From the NCBI RefSeq assembly GCF_030271535.1, contig NZ_JASCXJ010000004.1, positions 1 through 64,000 of the forward strand: a stretch of DNA of 64,000 nt, written 5' to 3'. The notes below the pieces were generated by a model, which saw only the letters and a list, made by a program, of their open reading frames with translations, was not told where the DNA came from and searched no databases. The translations under genes and the position numbers were made by a program. This stretch comes from Nocardiopsis sp. ATB16-24. Its GTDB lineage: Bacteria > Actinomycetota > Actinomycetes > Streptosporangiales > Streptosporangiaceae. Of the stretch, positions 46,794-55,867 are shown one piece after another. Position 1 is the first letter of the stretch; the number at the start of each line of letters is the position of its first letter.

Positions 46794-46805
46794 TACCGTG
46801 GAGAC
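46794..46805 (+). promoter_or_regulatory. Predicted -10 element of a leaderless RDD-gene transcript
   Basis: TACCGT (46794-46799), six bases, then ATG 46806. The GGAG within those six bases is too close to the ATG to act as a ribosome binding site. The hexamer and spacing are identical to glnE. Confidence 0.45.
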
Positions 46806-47285
46806 ATGAGTGACGAGAGCCCGAGCAACGCCGCCACCACCCCCGGGGACGACTTCCGGTACCGGGGCAACCGTCTTGGTCTGCCCGAGAGCGGTAGCGG
46901 TTCGGTGCCCGGTGTCATGAGACGCCTGGCCGGCCTGGCCCTGGACTGGCTGCTGGCCCTCATGCTCGCCGGGACCGCCTATGGCCTTGGGATCATCGGC
47001 TCCGGCGCGACCTCCCAGGAAGAGGTCGTCTCCCTGCTCAACAACACCGCCCTCGTCATCTTCGCGGCGATGAACATCCTCCTGCTGACCCTCTTCGGTA
47101 CCAGCGTCGGTCGTCGTATCGTCGGTGTCGGCATCCAGGCCACCGGTGAGCGCTCCTGGCCCTGGTTCGTCTCCATGACGGTGCGTACCCTGCTGTTGTG
47201 CCTGGTCATCCCCGCCGTGATCTATGACCGTGACACCCGGGGCCTGCACGACAGGGCCGCCGGAACGGTCGCCACCCGCTACTGA
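46806..47285 (+). CDS. RDD-family membrane protein
   Basis: A 159-aa membrane protein of the RDD family: acidic N-terminus, then MRRLAGLALDWLLALML (the Arg/Asp positions of RDD), three TM helices, GTSVGRRIVGVGIQ and DRDTRGLHDRAAGTVATRY. Function is poorly known; some relatives take part in Na+/H+ exchange. RDD genes often lie next to glnA in actinobacteria, and it is divergent from glnA here. Confidence 0.85.
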   Translation: MSDESPSNAATTPGDDFRYRGNRLGLPESGSGSVPGVMRRLAGLALDWLLALMLAGTAYGLGIIGSGATSQEEVVSLLNNTALVIFAAMNILLLTLFGTSVGRRIVGVGIQATGERSWPWFVSMTVRTLLLCLVIPAVIYDRDTRGLHDRAAGTVATRY

Positions 47286-47320
47286 CGTCGCCGGCAGGGG
47301 CGCCCCGAACAGGGGAAGTA

Positions 47321-47362
47321 TGCGCACGTATGTGCGCACATGTCCCGAGCTGCTGTTAACAT
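47321..47362 (+). promoter_or_regulatory. Promoter and palindrome upstream of the first LCP gene
   Basis: TGCGCAC-GTAT-GTGCGCA (47321-47338) is a perfect 7-bp inverted repeat. TAACAT (47357-47362) is a -10 candidate, so the palindrome overlaps the -35 position and looks like an operator. The binding protein is unknown. Confidence 0.45.
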
Positions 47363-47452
47363 CCGTTCATCTCCTGCCCGGGGTCGGCCGAGATGGGCAC
47401 GCTCTTCCGCGAGTCCCCACCCCGGCTCCCGTCACCCCCTCCGAAGGTTCGC

Positions 47453-48868
47453 ATGGCTGGAAAACGCTCTGCCCCCCGCCCCTCGGGCGCACTCAGCGCC
47501 ATGCGGATGTCCGCGGGCCAATGGACCGCCTGTGTCGCCACGGCCCTGGCCATCATCGCCAGCCTCGGCGGCTACGGCTGGTACCAGGGGATCGTCGGCA
47601 ACATCACCACCGCACAGGTGGACACCGACGCCTGGGACCGGCCCACCAGCGTCGAGGGCGTGATGAACCTGCTCATCATCGGCTCCGACGTCCGTTCGGG
47701 GGAGAACGCCGACTACGGCGAGGCCGAGGGCGAGCGGCCCGACACCATGCTCATCGCCAGCATCAACGTCGACAACGGCGCGGCCACCCTGGTCAACCTG
47801 CCCCGCGACCTGGTGGTGGATCTGCCCGGTTGTGAGGCGGTCGAGGGCTATGAGGGGATGAACCCGCACAGCGGCATGATCAACTCCGCGATGACCTTCG
47901 GCGGCATCGGCTGCCAGTGGTTGGCCGTGGAACAGGTCACCGGAGTGCACCTGGACCACTTCGTCATGATGGACTTCGCCGGGTTCAAGGACATGGTGGA
48001 CGCCATCGGCGGCGTGGAGATGTGCATTCCCGCACCGGTCGACGACCCCAAGGCGCACCTGGAACTGGACGCGGGCCTACAGACGCTCGACGGCGAGGAG
48101 TCGCTGGGCTACGTACGCTCCCGCTACGGCCAGGGCGACGGCAGCGACCTGTCCCGTATCGACCGTCAGCAGGAGTTCATGGGCGCGATGCTGCGCCAGG
48201 TGCTCAGCAGCGAGGTCATGACCAGCCCGATGACCATCACCGGTTTCCTCCGAGCGGTCACCGACTCGGTCACCACCGACGAGGAACTGACCGTCGAGAC
48301 CATGACCGACATCGCCATCTCCATGCGCGAGGTCGATCTCGGCCGTATCCAGTTCGTCACCGTGCCCAACGGCCAGCACCCCGACGACGCCAACAGGCTC
48401 ATCATGAGGCAGCCCGACGCCGCCGACCTGTTCGAGGCGATCAACGCCGGCACCTACCTGGAGGCCGAGGAGGAGAAGGGGGAGACGGCCGAGGAGGCGC
48501 CGGCCCCCGCGGAGATCTCCCTGGAGATCCTCAACAACACCACCATCGAAGGGCTGGCGGGCGAGGTGGAGACGGTCCTGCTCGGTGAGGGGTACGACGT
48601 CACCGGCACGGGCAACCCGATCGCACGCTTCCCCGAGGCCACCACGGTCTACTACGCGCCGGGACAGGAGGCCGCCGCCGACCTGCTGGCGGGCTCGTTG
48701 GAGAACGCGCAGACCGCCGAGGAGGCGGGACTCTCCCAGGACCTGGAACTGGTGATCGGGCAGGACTGGTCCGGTTTCGCCGGAGGAGGCGGCTCCTCCG
48801 GGTCCGGAGTGTCCATCACGGAGGACCTGGGCGGTACCACCGCCGAGAAGAAGGAGAGCGCCTGCTGA
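47453..48868 (+). CDS. LytR-CpsA-Psr (LCP) family protein with LytR C-terminal domain
   Basis: Membrane-anchored phosphotransferase family that attaches secondary wall polymers (teichoic acids, arabinogalactan) to peptidoglycan (471 aa). One TM helix lies at about 25-47. The LCP domain follows: LLIIGSDVRSGE, NLPRDLVVDLP and the Arg-rich active-site stretch YVRSRYGQGDGSDLSRIDRQQ split across the pocket. A LytR_C domain (ISLEILNNTTIEGLAGEVE) is at about 365-450. ATG 47453 has GAAGG upstream. It is a tandem paralogue of the next gene. Confidence 0.9.
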   Translation: MAGKRSAPRPSGALSAMRMSAGQWTACVATALAIIASLGGYGWYQGIVGNITTAQVDTDAWDRPTSVEGVMNLLIIGSDVRSGENADYGEAEGERPDTMLIASINVDNGAATLVNLPRDLVVDLPGCEAVEGYEGMNPHSGMINSAMTFGGIGCQWLAVEQVTGVHLDHFVMMDFAGFKDMVDAIGGVEMCIPAPVDDPKAHLELDAGLQTLDGEESLGYVRSRYGQGDGSDLSRIDRQQEFMGAMLRQVLSSEVMTSPMTITGFLRAVTDSVTTDEELTVETMTDIAISMREVDLGRIQFVTVPNGQHPDDANRLIMRQPDAADLFEAINAGTYLEAEEEKGETAEEAPAPAEISLEILNNTTIEGLAGEVETVLLGEGYDVTGTGNPIARFPEATTVYYAPGQEAAADLLAGSLENAQTAEEAGLSQDLELVIGQDWSGFAGGGGSSGSGVSITEDLGGTTAEKKESAC

Positions 48869-48889
48869 CCGGGGCGGGCCGGTGGTGGG

Positions 48890-48918
48890 CTGACACAGTA
48901 CGTACCTTCCGATAGCAT
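48890..48918 (+). promoter_or_regulatory. Predicted promoter of the second LCP gene
   Basis: CTGACA (48890-48895) and TAGCAT (48913-48918) with a 17-base spacer, close to the housekeeping consensus. The second LCP gene can therefore be transcribed separately from the first. Confidence 0.6.
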
Positions 48919-49007
48919 CCGGCCGGTACGTCCGTGTCGCCGCGTACGGTGCGCGCCTTCCCTCCGGCCGGACAGGTCTCCGTCCCATACCGAAGCGCAG
49001 GTTCCCC

Positions 49008-50438
49008 TTGACTCCCAAAAACATGTCCTCGGCGTCCGCCGGGAAGATGAGTCTCGGCCAGTGGGCGGCGTGCGGAGCGACCGGTCTGCTCATCGCGGCG
49101 AGCCTGACCGTCTATGCGGGATACCGCGACGCCCTCGGTATCGACACGGAAGAGATCAACACCGACGCCTGGGGCGACCGCCCCGCACAGGCGGAGGGCA
49201 TCCACAACATCCTGTTGCTGGGCACGGACGAGCGCGCGGGCGAGGACGCCTCCTACAACGAACTGCACGGCATCCGCCCCGACGTGCTGGTCGTGGTGAG
49301 CATCGACGTGGACAAGGGCGGGGTGACCATGATCAACCTGCCCCGTGACCTGGTCGTGGAGCTGCCCGACTGCGAGCCCAGGGACGAGGCCCCGGGCGTG
49401 TCCGCCGGCACGGTGGACCAGATCAACCACGCCATGACCTACGGCGGCATGGACTGCCAGGGCAACACGGTGGAGACGATCACCGACATCCATCTGGACC
49501 ACATGGTGATGGTCGACTTCGCGGGTTTCCAGGAGATCGTGGACTCCATCGGCGGGGTCGAGATGTGCGTTCCCGAACCGATCGACGACCCCAAGGCCCA
49601 CATCACGCTGGACGCGGGAGTGCAGACCCTCGACGGGGCACAGGCGCTGGGGCTGGCCCGCTCCCGGGACAGCACGGCGCAGGGCAGCGACCTGAACCGG
49701 ATCGAGAACCAGCAGAGGATGATCGGCGCCATCCTGCGTGAGGTCACCAGCGGAGACGTCCTGTCCAGTCCCACGATGCTCTACGACTTCATGCGCTCGG
49801 TCACCGACAGCATGGTGACCGACGACGGGTTCAACGTCGACGAGATGACCGAGCTGGCCATCTCCATGCGCGAGGTCGACCTGAGTCGGATCACGATGGT
49901 CACCGTGCCGGTCGTCGACGCCCCCAGCGACAACAACAGGGTCGCGCTCGACGAGGGAGCCGCCCGGGAGCTGTTCGCCGCGGTGGCCGCCGGGGAGGTG
50001 CTGCCGGAGGAGGACGGGGAAGGGGCCTCGGAGACCGAGGAGTCCGACGTCGAACCCGGCGACGTGTCCGTGCGACTGCTCAACAACACGGGGATCAACG
50101 GGCTGGCCGGACAGGTCGAACCCATCCTGGCCGACGAGTACGGATTCGACGTCACCGAGACCGGTAACCCCGTCGAGCGGCTGCCCGGAGCCACCACCGT
50201 CTACCACGGACCGGACCGGCGTGCCCACGCCGAGGAGTTGGCCTCGGTCCTGGCCGTCGCCCAGGTGGAGGAGGTCCCCGACCTCGGAGAGGAGCTGGAA
50301 CTGGTGATGGGCCAAGACTGGGCGGGGATCTCCGGAGACGGCGCAGGTGACGCTGGAGGCGGTGACGAGGGGGAGGCGGATCCGCTGGCCGGGCTCGGAG
50401 CCACCTCCGCCGCCGAGGACTCCGTCTCCTGCGACTGA
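49008..50438 (+). CDS. LytR-CpsA-Psr (LCP) family protein, tandem paralogue
   Basis: A 476-aa LCP protein with the same layout as its neighbour: short cytoplasmic tail, TM helix at about 21-40, LCP domain (ILLLGTDERAGE, NLPRDLVVELP, LARSRDSTAQGSDLNRIENQQ across the active site) and LytR_C domain (VSVRLLNNTGINGLAGQVE). The tail SVSCD, like ESAC in the paralogue, ends near a cysteine. TTG 49008 is chosen; ATG 49023 lacks a ribosome binding site. The two copies have diverged, so the duplication is not recent. Confidence 0.88.
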   Translation: MTPKNMSSASAGKMSLGQWAACGATGLLIAASLTVYAGYRDALGIDTEEINTDAWGDRPAQAEGIHNILLLGTDERAGEDASYNELHGIRPDVLVVVSIDVDKGGVTMINLPRDLVVELPDCEPRDEAPGVSAGTVDQINHAMTYGGMDCQGNTVETITDIHLDHMVMVDFAGFQEIVDSIGGVEMCVPEPIDDPKAHITLDAGVQTLDGAQALGLARSRDSTAQGSDLNRIENQQRMIGAILREVTSGDVLSSPTMLYDFMRSVTDSMVTDDGFNVDEMTELAISMREVDLSRITMVTVPVVDAPSDNNRVALDEGAARELFAAVAAGEVLPEEDGEGASETEESDVEPGDVSVRLLNNTGINGLAGQVEPILADEYGFDVTETGNPVERLPGATTVYHGPDRRAHAEELASVLAVAQVEEVPDLGEELELVMGQDWAGISGDGAGDAGGGDEGEADPLAGLGATSAAEDSVSCD

Positions 50439-50493
50439 CCTTCCCTCGACCCGCGTTCGGCCCCTGCGCGTCACCGAGAACGCGCGGGACCCC

Positions 50494-50976
50494 TTACCTC
50501 GTCCGCCGACTCGACCGGAGGCCGAGTCGGCGTTCTGGCCAAGGGCGGACAAGAGGTGTTCCCCCTCCGCCGCACTCTGCTTCCGTCCCCGCCATGAGCG
50601 GGCTCCGTGCTCCTTGGGACGCGTCCTCGTCGTCCTCCCGGGCTGCGCACGGGCCGTCCTGGGGAGCCGGGCGGCGAAGCAGGGGAACACCGTCCTCTCC
50701 TTCTCCGCCCTCCCCCACGAAGGCGGCCTCCTGCCCTCGGTCCCGGTCGGAGGCGTCCCCGTCGCGCTCGCCGCACCCCTGCGCCGAGGTGCCGAGTCGG
50801 GCGGACGCCGAGGGGCTCCTCGGACGCCGGCCCACGAGGGCGGCGGTGTCCACGCGCACCTGGGCGGGCTTGTGGACGAGCGGGACGTGACGCCCGCCCG
50901 GCTCTTTGCACGGGGTCGGTGCCACCGTCGCCGACCCGAAGCCCTGCACGGCCACCAGCTCGACCGGGTCGCGCAC
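50494..50976 (-). CDS. Doubtful hypothetical protein or gene remnant
   Basis: In the 601-bp gap between the LCP genes and DUF4191, this minus-strand frame (160 codons, GTG start) shows a coding-like bias: about nine in ten third positions are G or C over its first 75 codons. Its sequence (VELVAVQGFGSATVAPTPCK) matches no family I know and becomes low-complexity towards the end. There is no clear ribosome binding site. The frame is open back to the DUF4191 stop. It may be a small gene after DUF4191 or a decayed one. Confidence 0.25.
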   Translation of the reverse strand: MRDPVELVAVQGFGSATVAPTPCKEPGGRHVPLVHKPAQVRVDTAALVGRRPRSPSASARLGTSAQGCGERDGDASDRDRGQEAAFVGEGGEGEDGVPLLRRPAPQDGPCAAREDDEDASQGARSPLMAGTEAECGGGGTPLVRPWPERRLGLRSSRRTR

Positions 50977-51039
50977 GGCGACGGGGCCGCCGCACCTGTC
51001 GGTACGACGGCCCCGTCCGCGTTCGAGGAGGCGGTGCGG

Positions 51040-51759
51040 CTAGCCGCCCATCTGGCCGCGCAGGCCCTTGGGCAGCTTGCCGCCCTTGGGAAGGGGGCCC
51101 TTGGGCATCTGCATCTTGGGCGGAAGCGCCTTGAGACGGTAGTTCAGCTCCGCCGTCCCGGCCTTGTCCAGGTTGCGGGGCAGCTTGACCAGGGCGCGCT
51201 GTAGTTTGGAGATCGGCACCTGGTCCTCGCCGTTGCCGACCTTCATGTCGTAGATGGGGGTGTCGTAGGCCACCCGTGCCACGCGCTTCTTCTCGGCGGC
51301 GATCAACGGCCGGAGGCGGTTGGGGTCCCCCTCTCCCACCAGGATCACGCCGGGGCGGCCCACCACGCGGTGAACGACGTCCATCTGCTTGTTGGCCGCC
51401 ACACCGGGTTCGACCACCCAGTTACCGCGCATGTTGTCCAGGATCGCCATCCCCGCGCCCAGACGTCCGTCCAAGAGCTTGTACTGCACACGCTGCGCGG
51501 AGCGGGTGAAGATGATGAAGCCGACCAGGAAGGCGATCGGCAGGCCCGTCAGCGGCCACAGGATCCACGAGCCGGTCCAGACGCCGATGCCCACGAAGGC
51601 CGCGAGGATGACCACGGCCACGAGGGCCGCGAGCGGGATGCTCCGCGGACTCTGTTGGTGGACGACCTTGGCGACCATGCCGATCTGCTTCAGACGGCCC
51701 GGCTGCTTCTCGGCACCGTCCTTGCCCTTGGCGGTGTTCTGTGAACCCTTTTTCGCCAT
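51040..51759 (-). CDS. DUF4191 family membrane protein
   Basis: A 239-aa protein. It has a basic N-terminus, two TM helices at about 40-85 (IPLAALVAVVILAAFVGIG and ILWPLTGLPIAFLVGFIIF), then a soluble domain with VVGRPGVILVGEGDPNRLRPL and a Lys/Pro/Gly-rich tail (QMPKGPLPKGGKLPKGLRG). It is conserved in actinobacteria next to lipA; its function is unknown. ATG 51759 has GAGAG upstream. Confidence 0.85.
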   Translation of the reverse strand: MAKKGSQNTAKGKDGAEKQPGRLKQIGMVAKVVHQQSPRSIPLAALVAVVILAAFVGIGVWTGSWILWPLTGLPIAFLVGFIIFTRSAQRVQYKLLDGRLGAGMAILDNMRGNWVVEPGVAANKQMDVVHRVVGRPGVILVGEGDPNRLRPLIAAEKKRVARVAYDTPIYDMKVGNGEDQVPISKLQRALVKLPRNLDKAGTAELNYRLKALPPKMQMPKGPLPKGGKLPKGLRGQMGG

Positions 51760-51971
51760 CGTGCTCTCAGGCAGCGCGCCGATGCCGGGTCGACGGGGAC
51801 GACGGGGTCCCTGGCTGCCTTGCCTCCTCTTCGCGGTCAACGTGGGTGCGGTGCCCTCCGGCGCCGCCAAGGCGCCTGTCCTCACCAGGATATGTGGGCG
51901 TGCTCGTACATGAGGAACGGTGGCCATGCGGCCACCGTTCCAGGTTGGTCACGACTCGGGCGGAAAACCCG

Positions 51972-52925
51972 TTACGCGTTGTTCGTCAGGGCGGCGTTCT
52001 CGGCCTCCCGCTTCTCCTTCGCCTGCTTGTACAGGCGTCCGGCGCGGTAGGAGGAGCGCACCAGCGGACCCGACATGACACCGGCGAAGCCGATCTCCTC
52101 GGCCTCCTTGCCCAGCTCCACGAACTCCTCGGGCTTCACCCACCGGTCGATCGGGTGGTGCAGCTTGGAGGGGCGCAGGTACTGGGTGATGGTGAGCAGA
52201 TCGCACCCGGCCTCGTGCAGGTCGCGCATCGCCTCGCTGATCTCCTCACGGGTCTCGCCCATGCCCAGGATCAGGTTCGACTTGGTGACCAGGCCGTCCG
52301 CACGGGCCTCGGTGATCACCTTCAGGGAGCGCTCGTAACGGAAACCGGGCCGAATGCGCTTGAAGATCCGCGGCACCGTCTCGATGTTGTGCGCGAGGAC
52401 CTCCGGGCGCGAACCGAACACCTCCGCCAGCTGGTCGGGTTCGGCGTTGAAGTCGGGGATGAGCAGTTCCACGCCCGTGTCCGGGTTCAGCTCGTGGATC
52501 TTGCGGACGGTCTCGGCGTACAACCAGGCGCCGCCGTCCTCCAGGTCGTCACGGGCCACACCGGTGATGGTGGCGTAGCGCAGCCCCATGGTCTTCACGG
52601 AGTTGGCGACCTTGGTCGGCTCCATGCGGTCCAGGGCGGTGGGCTTGCCGGTCGCGATCTGACAGAAGTCGCAGCGTCGCGTGCACTGGTCGCCGCCGAT
52701 GAGGAAGGTGGCCTCGCGGTCCTCCCAGCACTCGTAGATGTTGGGGCACCCGGCCTCCTGGCACACCGTGTGCAGGCCCTCGTTCTTGACCAGGGAGTGG
52801 AGCTCGGTGTACTCGGGCCCCATGTGCGCCTTGATCTTGATCCACGGCGGCTTCTTCTCGATGGGGGTCTCGCTGTTGCGCGCCTCCACGCGCAGCAGCT
52901 TGCGGCCCTCAGGAGCGATGGTCAA
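51972..52925 (-). CDS. lipA: Lipoyl synthase LipA
   Basis: Radical-SAM enzyme inserting two sulfurs into protein-bound octanoate (317 aa). Auxiliary cluster cysteines are in [12 protein letters not shown] and the SAM cluster in CTRRCDFC. The start is taken at TTG 52925, giving [17 protein letters not shown], which aligns with known actinobacterial N-termini. Open frame further upstream, overlapping lipB, is not LipA-like. It acts after LipB on E2 and GcvH domains. Confidence 0.93.
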   Translation of the reverse strand: MTIAPEGRKLLRVEARNSETPIEKKPPWIKIKAHMGPEYTELHSLVKNEGLHTVCQEAGCPNIYECWEDREATFLIGGDQCTRRCDFCQIATGKPTALDRMEPTKVANSVKTMGLRYATITGVARDDLEDGGAWLYAETVRKIHELNPDTGVELLIPDFNAEPDQLAEVFGSRPEVLAHNIETVPRIFKRIRPGFRYERSLKVITEARADGLVTKSNLILGMGETREEISEAMRDLHEAGCDLLTITQYLRPSKLHHPIDRWVKPEEFVELGKEAEEIGFAGVMSGPLVRSSYRAGRLYKQAKEKREAENAALTNNA

Positions 52926-53007
52926 CGTGAACCCGTTCCCTTCTGCGTCCCGTCGCGGGGACTCTTCACGCCCCTCGTGGGGGCAACGCGTCCCTGCGGG
53001 GACTGGC

Positions 53008-53727
53008 TCATGGTGTGGTGTGTCGTCCGGGGACGGTGACGCCGGAGAGCAGCTCCGCGCCGTCGGTGTGGCTGTAACCGTCCGCACCGAGGACGTCGGC
53101 CAGATGGCGCTCCATCCGCGGCCTGACGTCGGCCACGGTCACCCCGCGTCCCAGTTCGGCGGAGAGCGAGGTCGTGCCGGCGTCGGTGATCCCACATGGG
53201 ATGATCCGGTCGTACCACGACAAATCATTGTCGCAGTTCAGGGCAAGCCCGTGCATACCGACTCCGCGAGCGATCCGGCAACCGATGGCGGCCACTTTGC
53301 GTTCGATCAGACCGCGGTCGGGATCGGCGTCCAACCACACCCCGGTGCGACCCTCCACCCGCTTGCCGGTCAGACCGTACTCCGCGATCGTGAGCAGGAT
53401 GGCCTCCTCCAGCATCCGAACGTAGGCGATCACGTCCACGGGGTCCGGAATCCGGACGATGGGGTACACCGTCAGTTGTCCGGGGCCGTGCCAGGTGATC
53501 TTGCCGCCCCTGTCGATGTCCACGACCGGCGCGCCGGGGTCGGTGATGGGACGATCCCACTTCCCGGTGCGCTTTCCCGCCGTGTAGACGGGTTCGTGTT
53601 CCAAGAACAGGACGGTGTCGTCCACCTCGTCGGCGACGCGGCGCTCGTGGAGCCGCTTCTGCAAGTCCCATCCCTGGTGGTAAGGGACGGGAGCGTCGCC
53701 CAGCCATGCGTAAACGAGATCACTCAC
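53008..53727 (-). CDS. lipB: Octanoyl-ACP:protein N-octanoyltransferase LipB
   Basis: Moves octanoate from acyl carrier protein to lipoyl domains (239 aa). [18 protein letters not shown], the catalytic Lys in [11 protein letters not shown] and the catalytic Cys in [11 protein letters not shown] are present. GTG 53727 has GGTGGGG upstream. It is followed by lipA after 82 bases. The small gap to the upstream epimerase gene suggests one transcript. Confidence 0.93.
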   Translation of the reverse strand: MSDLVYAWLGDAPVPYHQGWDLQKRLHERRVADEVDDTVLFLEHEPVYTAGKRTGKWDRPITDPGAPVVDIDRGGKITWHGPGQLTVYPIVRIPDPVDVIAYVRMLEEAILLTIAEYGLTGKRVEGRTGVWLDADPDRGLIERKVAAIGCRIARGVGMHGLALNCDNDLSWYDRIIPCGITDAGTTSLSAELGRGVTVADVRPRMERHLADVLGADGYSHTDGAELLSGVTVPGRHTTP

Positions 53728-53737
53728 ATCCCCCACC

Positions 53738-54670
53738 TTACGCCCCGGCGGTGGGTGCGGGTCGGGCCAGGACCTCGGATAGGGCACTGTCCACGGTGGG
53801 CAGTTCGAAGGAATATCCGGCCTTCATCAGACGTTCGGGAACCACTCTGAGGTCGGTCAGCACGGTCTCCTCCGCGAAGTCCCCCAGGACCGCGCGCATC
53901 GCCATGGCGGGAACGGGGAGGGGGGTCGGACGCCCCAGGGCCCGCCCCAGGGCCAGGGAGAAGTCCGCGTTGTCGACGGGCTCGGGCGCGCACACGTTCA
54001 CCGGCCCGGTGATCTCCGGATGTTCCAACAGGAAGCGGATCGCCCCGATCTGGTCGCGCAGGGAGATCCAGCTCATGTACTGCGTTCCCGGCCCCAACCT
54101 TCCACCCAGTCCCGCTCGGTAGAGCGGGAGCAGGGCGCGCAACAGGCCGCCCGAACGGTCGAGCACCACCCCGATGCGCATGTGGGCCACCGACAGACCC
54201 GCCTCGCGGGCGGGGGCCGCGGCCTCCTCCCAGTCCCGGCACACCTCGGCCAGGAAACCGGTTCCCGGCGGGCCGTCCTCGGTCGCCGTCCTCCCTCCGG
54301 TGTCACCGTAGTAGTGCACTCCCGAGGCGGTCAGCAGACGCGGTGGGGGCCGCCTCATGTCGGCCAGGGCCCGGCACAGGGTCCTCGTGCCGCGCACCCT
54401 GCTGCGCCGGATCAGGGTGCGCCTGTGTCGTGTCCACAGGGCCGGACCGATCGGGGCTCCGGCCAGATGGACCACGGCGTCGGCCTCGTGCAGGGCGACG
54501 GTGTCGACGCGTCCTTGTTCGGGACGCCACTCCGCCTCCTCCACACCGGCCGGACACCGCCCCCGAGGCGGGTGCCGCACCATGCGCACCACCGTGTGCC
54601 CGTCGGAGAGCAGGGACGCCTCCAGCGCCCCGCCGATGAGTCCTGATACCCCCGTGATCGCCACTCTCAT
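53738..54670 (-). CDS. TIGR01777-family NAD(P)-dependent epimerase (YfcH-like)
   Basis: Extended SDR-fold protein (310 aa): N-terminal nucleotide loop ITGVSGLIGGALEASL, VHLAGAPIG, the SDR active-site-like LTASGVHYYGD and a C-terminal DUF1731 domain (VLTDLRVVPERLMKAGYSF). Substrate unknown. It commonly precedes lipB in actinobacteria. ATG 54670 has TAGATC seven bases upstream, a weaker version of the leaderless pattern. Confidence 0.87.
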   Translation of the reverse strand: MRVAITGVSGLIGGALEASLLSDGHTVVRMVRHPPRGRCPAGVEEAEWRPEQGRVDTVALHEADAVVHLAGAPIGPALWTRHRRTLIRRSRVRGTRTLCRALADMRRPPPRLLTASGVHYYGDTGGRTATEDGPPGTGFLAEVCRDWEEAAAPAREAGLSVAHMRIGVVLDRSGGLLRALLPLYRAGLGGRLGPGTQYMSWISLRDQIGAIRFLLEHPEITGPVNVCAPEPVDNADFSLALGRALGRPTPLPVPAMAMRAVLGDFAEETVLTDLRVVPERLMKAGYSFELPTVDSALSEVLARPAPTAGA

Positions 54671-55079
54671 GCTCGGGGATCTACCCCTCGGGCTTCGCGA
54701 ATCGCCTGGAAGAGGCAGGCAAAGGTGTGCTCCCACGTCGCCTGCGGGTTTTTCTTCGATTTTTTCCACGAAAGCGCTGCGGAGAGGTGCCTGTGTCTTC
54801 TACGTTGAACATGTGACAGGAACTCCGTGTCAATGCGGGGCTACTGTGGGCGACGTGCCGTCGGGTCGGTCGGCGCGTGCCCGCTCTCAGACCTTTGATG
54901 ATGGGGATCATCAGGGGATGGTGATTGGTGGGGTAGGAAGACGGGGCGGTGCCGGGAGGCACCGCCCCGTCCACCCTCCAGCGGTGCAGTGCAAGAGGCG
55001 CCGAAAGCGGTCACGCGGTGTCTTCCGAACGTCTCACGAGCCACCGTTCCCGTGCCCGACGTCCACGGGAGAAGGGTTC
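54671..55079. other. 409-bp intergenic region
   Basis: It lies between two minus-strand genes. It contains the terminator of the FMN reductase gene (54940-54971). The rest, including a T-rich patch at 54745-54770, shows no gene or clear operator. Confidence 0.3.
54940..54971 (-). terminator. Terminator after the FMN reductase gene
   Basis: A perfect 14-bp stem GACGGGGCGGTGCC/GGCACCGCCCCGTC with a 4-base loop, 108 bases beyond the stop. It is followed on the minus strand by a short pyrimidine run. Confidence 0.7.
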
Positions 55080-55646
55080 TCAGTCCGGATAGGGACGGCG
55101 CTCCCTGGCCTCGCGCAGAGCCAGGGCCCACCAGGTCAGCAGGCGTAACATCCGCTCCACGGCGGCCTCGGACGCCGACATGTCCACCACCGGCTCCCCG
55201 TCGCCGTCGAACATCGCGTGGGCGTTGTGCAGGCTGACCGTGTCGCGGATCGTGGCGGTGTGCAGCTCGGAGAAGACCGAACGCAACTGCTCGACCGCTC
55301 TCAGTCCCCCCGAGATCCCGCCGTAGGAGACGAACCCCACGGCCTTGCCGAACCACTCCTTGCGAGCGGCGTCGATGGTGCTCTTGAGTTCACCGGGATA
55401 ACCGTGGTTGTACTCCGGAGTCACCACCACGTATCCGTCGGAATCCGCCAGGGTCCGGGCCGCTGCCGGTGCCATCGGCCCGCCGTGCCCGTCGCCGGCC
55501 CCCATGTCCTCCACGTCCAGGAAGGTGAATTCGACGGTCGGGTCCGGGTACTTGACGGCGAGTTCGGCGAACCAGCGCGTGACGGCGATCCCGGTTCGGC
55601 CCCGGCGGTTGACTCCGAGGATGACCGTGATCCGGAGGTTGTCCAT
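55080..55646 (-). CDS. NADPH-dependent FMN reductase family protein
   Basis: Flavodoxin-fold oxidoreductase (188 aa): start ITVILGVNRRGRTGIAV, then VVVTPEYNHGYPGELKSTIDAARKEW split by the FMN site, and FVSYGGISGG. Family members (SsuE/chromate/azo reductase-like) reduce flavin or quinones with NAD(P)H. Its promoter has SoxR/MerR-type geometry, so induction by redox-cycling compounds is likely. AAGGACCCC precedes the ATG. Confidence 0.9.
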   Translation of the reverse strand: MDNLRITVILGVNRRGRTGIAVTRWFAELAVKYPDPTVEFTFLDVEDMGAGDGHGGPMAPAAARTLADSDGYVVVTPEYNHGYPGELKSTIDAARKEWFGKAVGFVSYGGISGGLRAVEQLRSVFSELHTATIRDTVSLHNAHAMFDGDGEPVVDMSASEAAVERMLRLLTWWALALREARERRPYPD

Positions 55647-55759
55647 GGGGTCCTTGCTGTTGGTGCGGGTTTCGGCCCGCGGGAAGCGGGCGCGGGCGGG
55701 CTGACGTCGCCCGGGTCAGGGGGAGGGCCGCGCCACGCACCGTGGATTCTGACGGTCCC

Positions 55760-55790
55760 ACGCTAGGACCTCAAGTGCGCTTGAGGTCAA
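55760..55790 (-). promoter_or_regulatory. SoxR/MerR-type promoter and operator
   Basis: On the minus strand TTGACC (55790 to 55785), a 19-base spacer and TAGCGT (55765 to 55760). The spacer is almost filled by the inverted repeat GACCTCAAG-N4-CTTGAGGTC (55767-55788). The over-long 19-bp spacer with a dyad inside is the hallmark of MerR-family activation, and CCTCAAG/CTTGAGG is the SoxR half-site. Confidence 0.82.
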
Positions 55791-55812
55791 ATCGGGCGCG
55801 CCTGAAGAAGGG

Positions 55813-55851
55813 GGCCGGGTCGGACGCCGTTCCACGGCGTCCGACCCGGCC
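55813..55851 (-). terminator. Terminator after the E2 gene
   Basis: A 17-bp perfect stem GGCCGGGTCGGACGCCG with its complement, 5-base loop TTCCA, starting 16 bases past the stop. It separates the lpd-E2 transcript from the FMN reductase promoter. Confidence 0.8.
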
Positions 55852-55867
55852 GGGCCGCACTCCTGTG

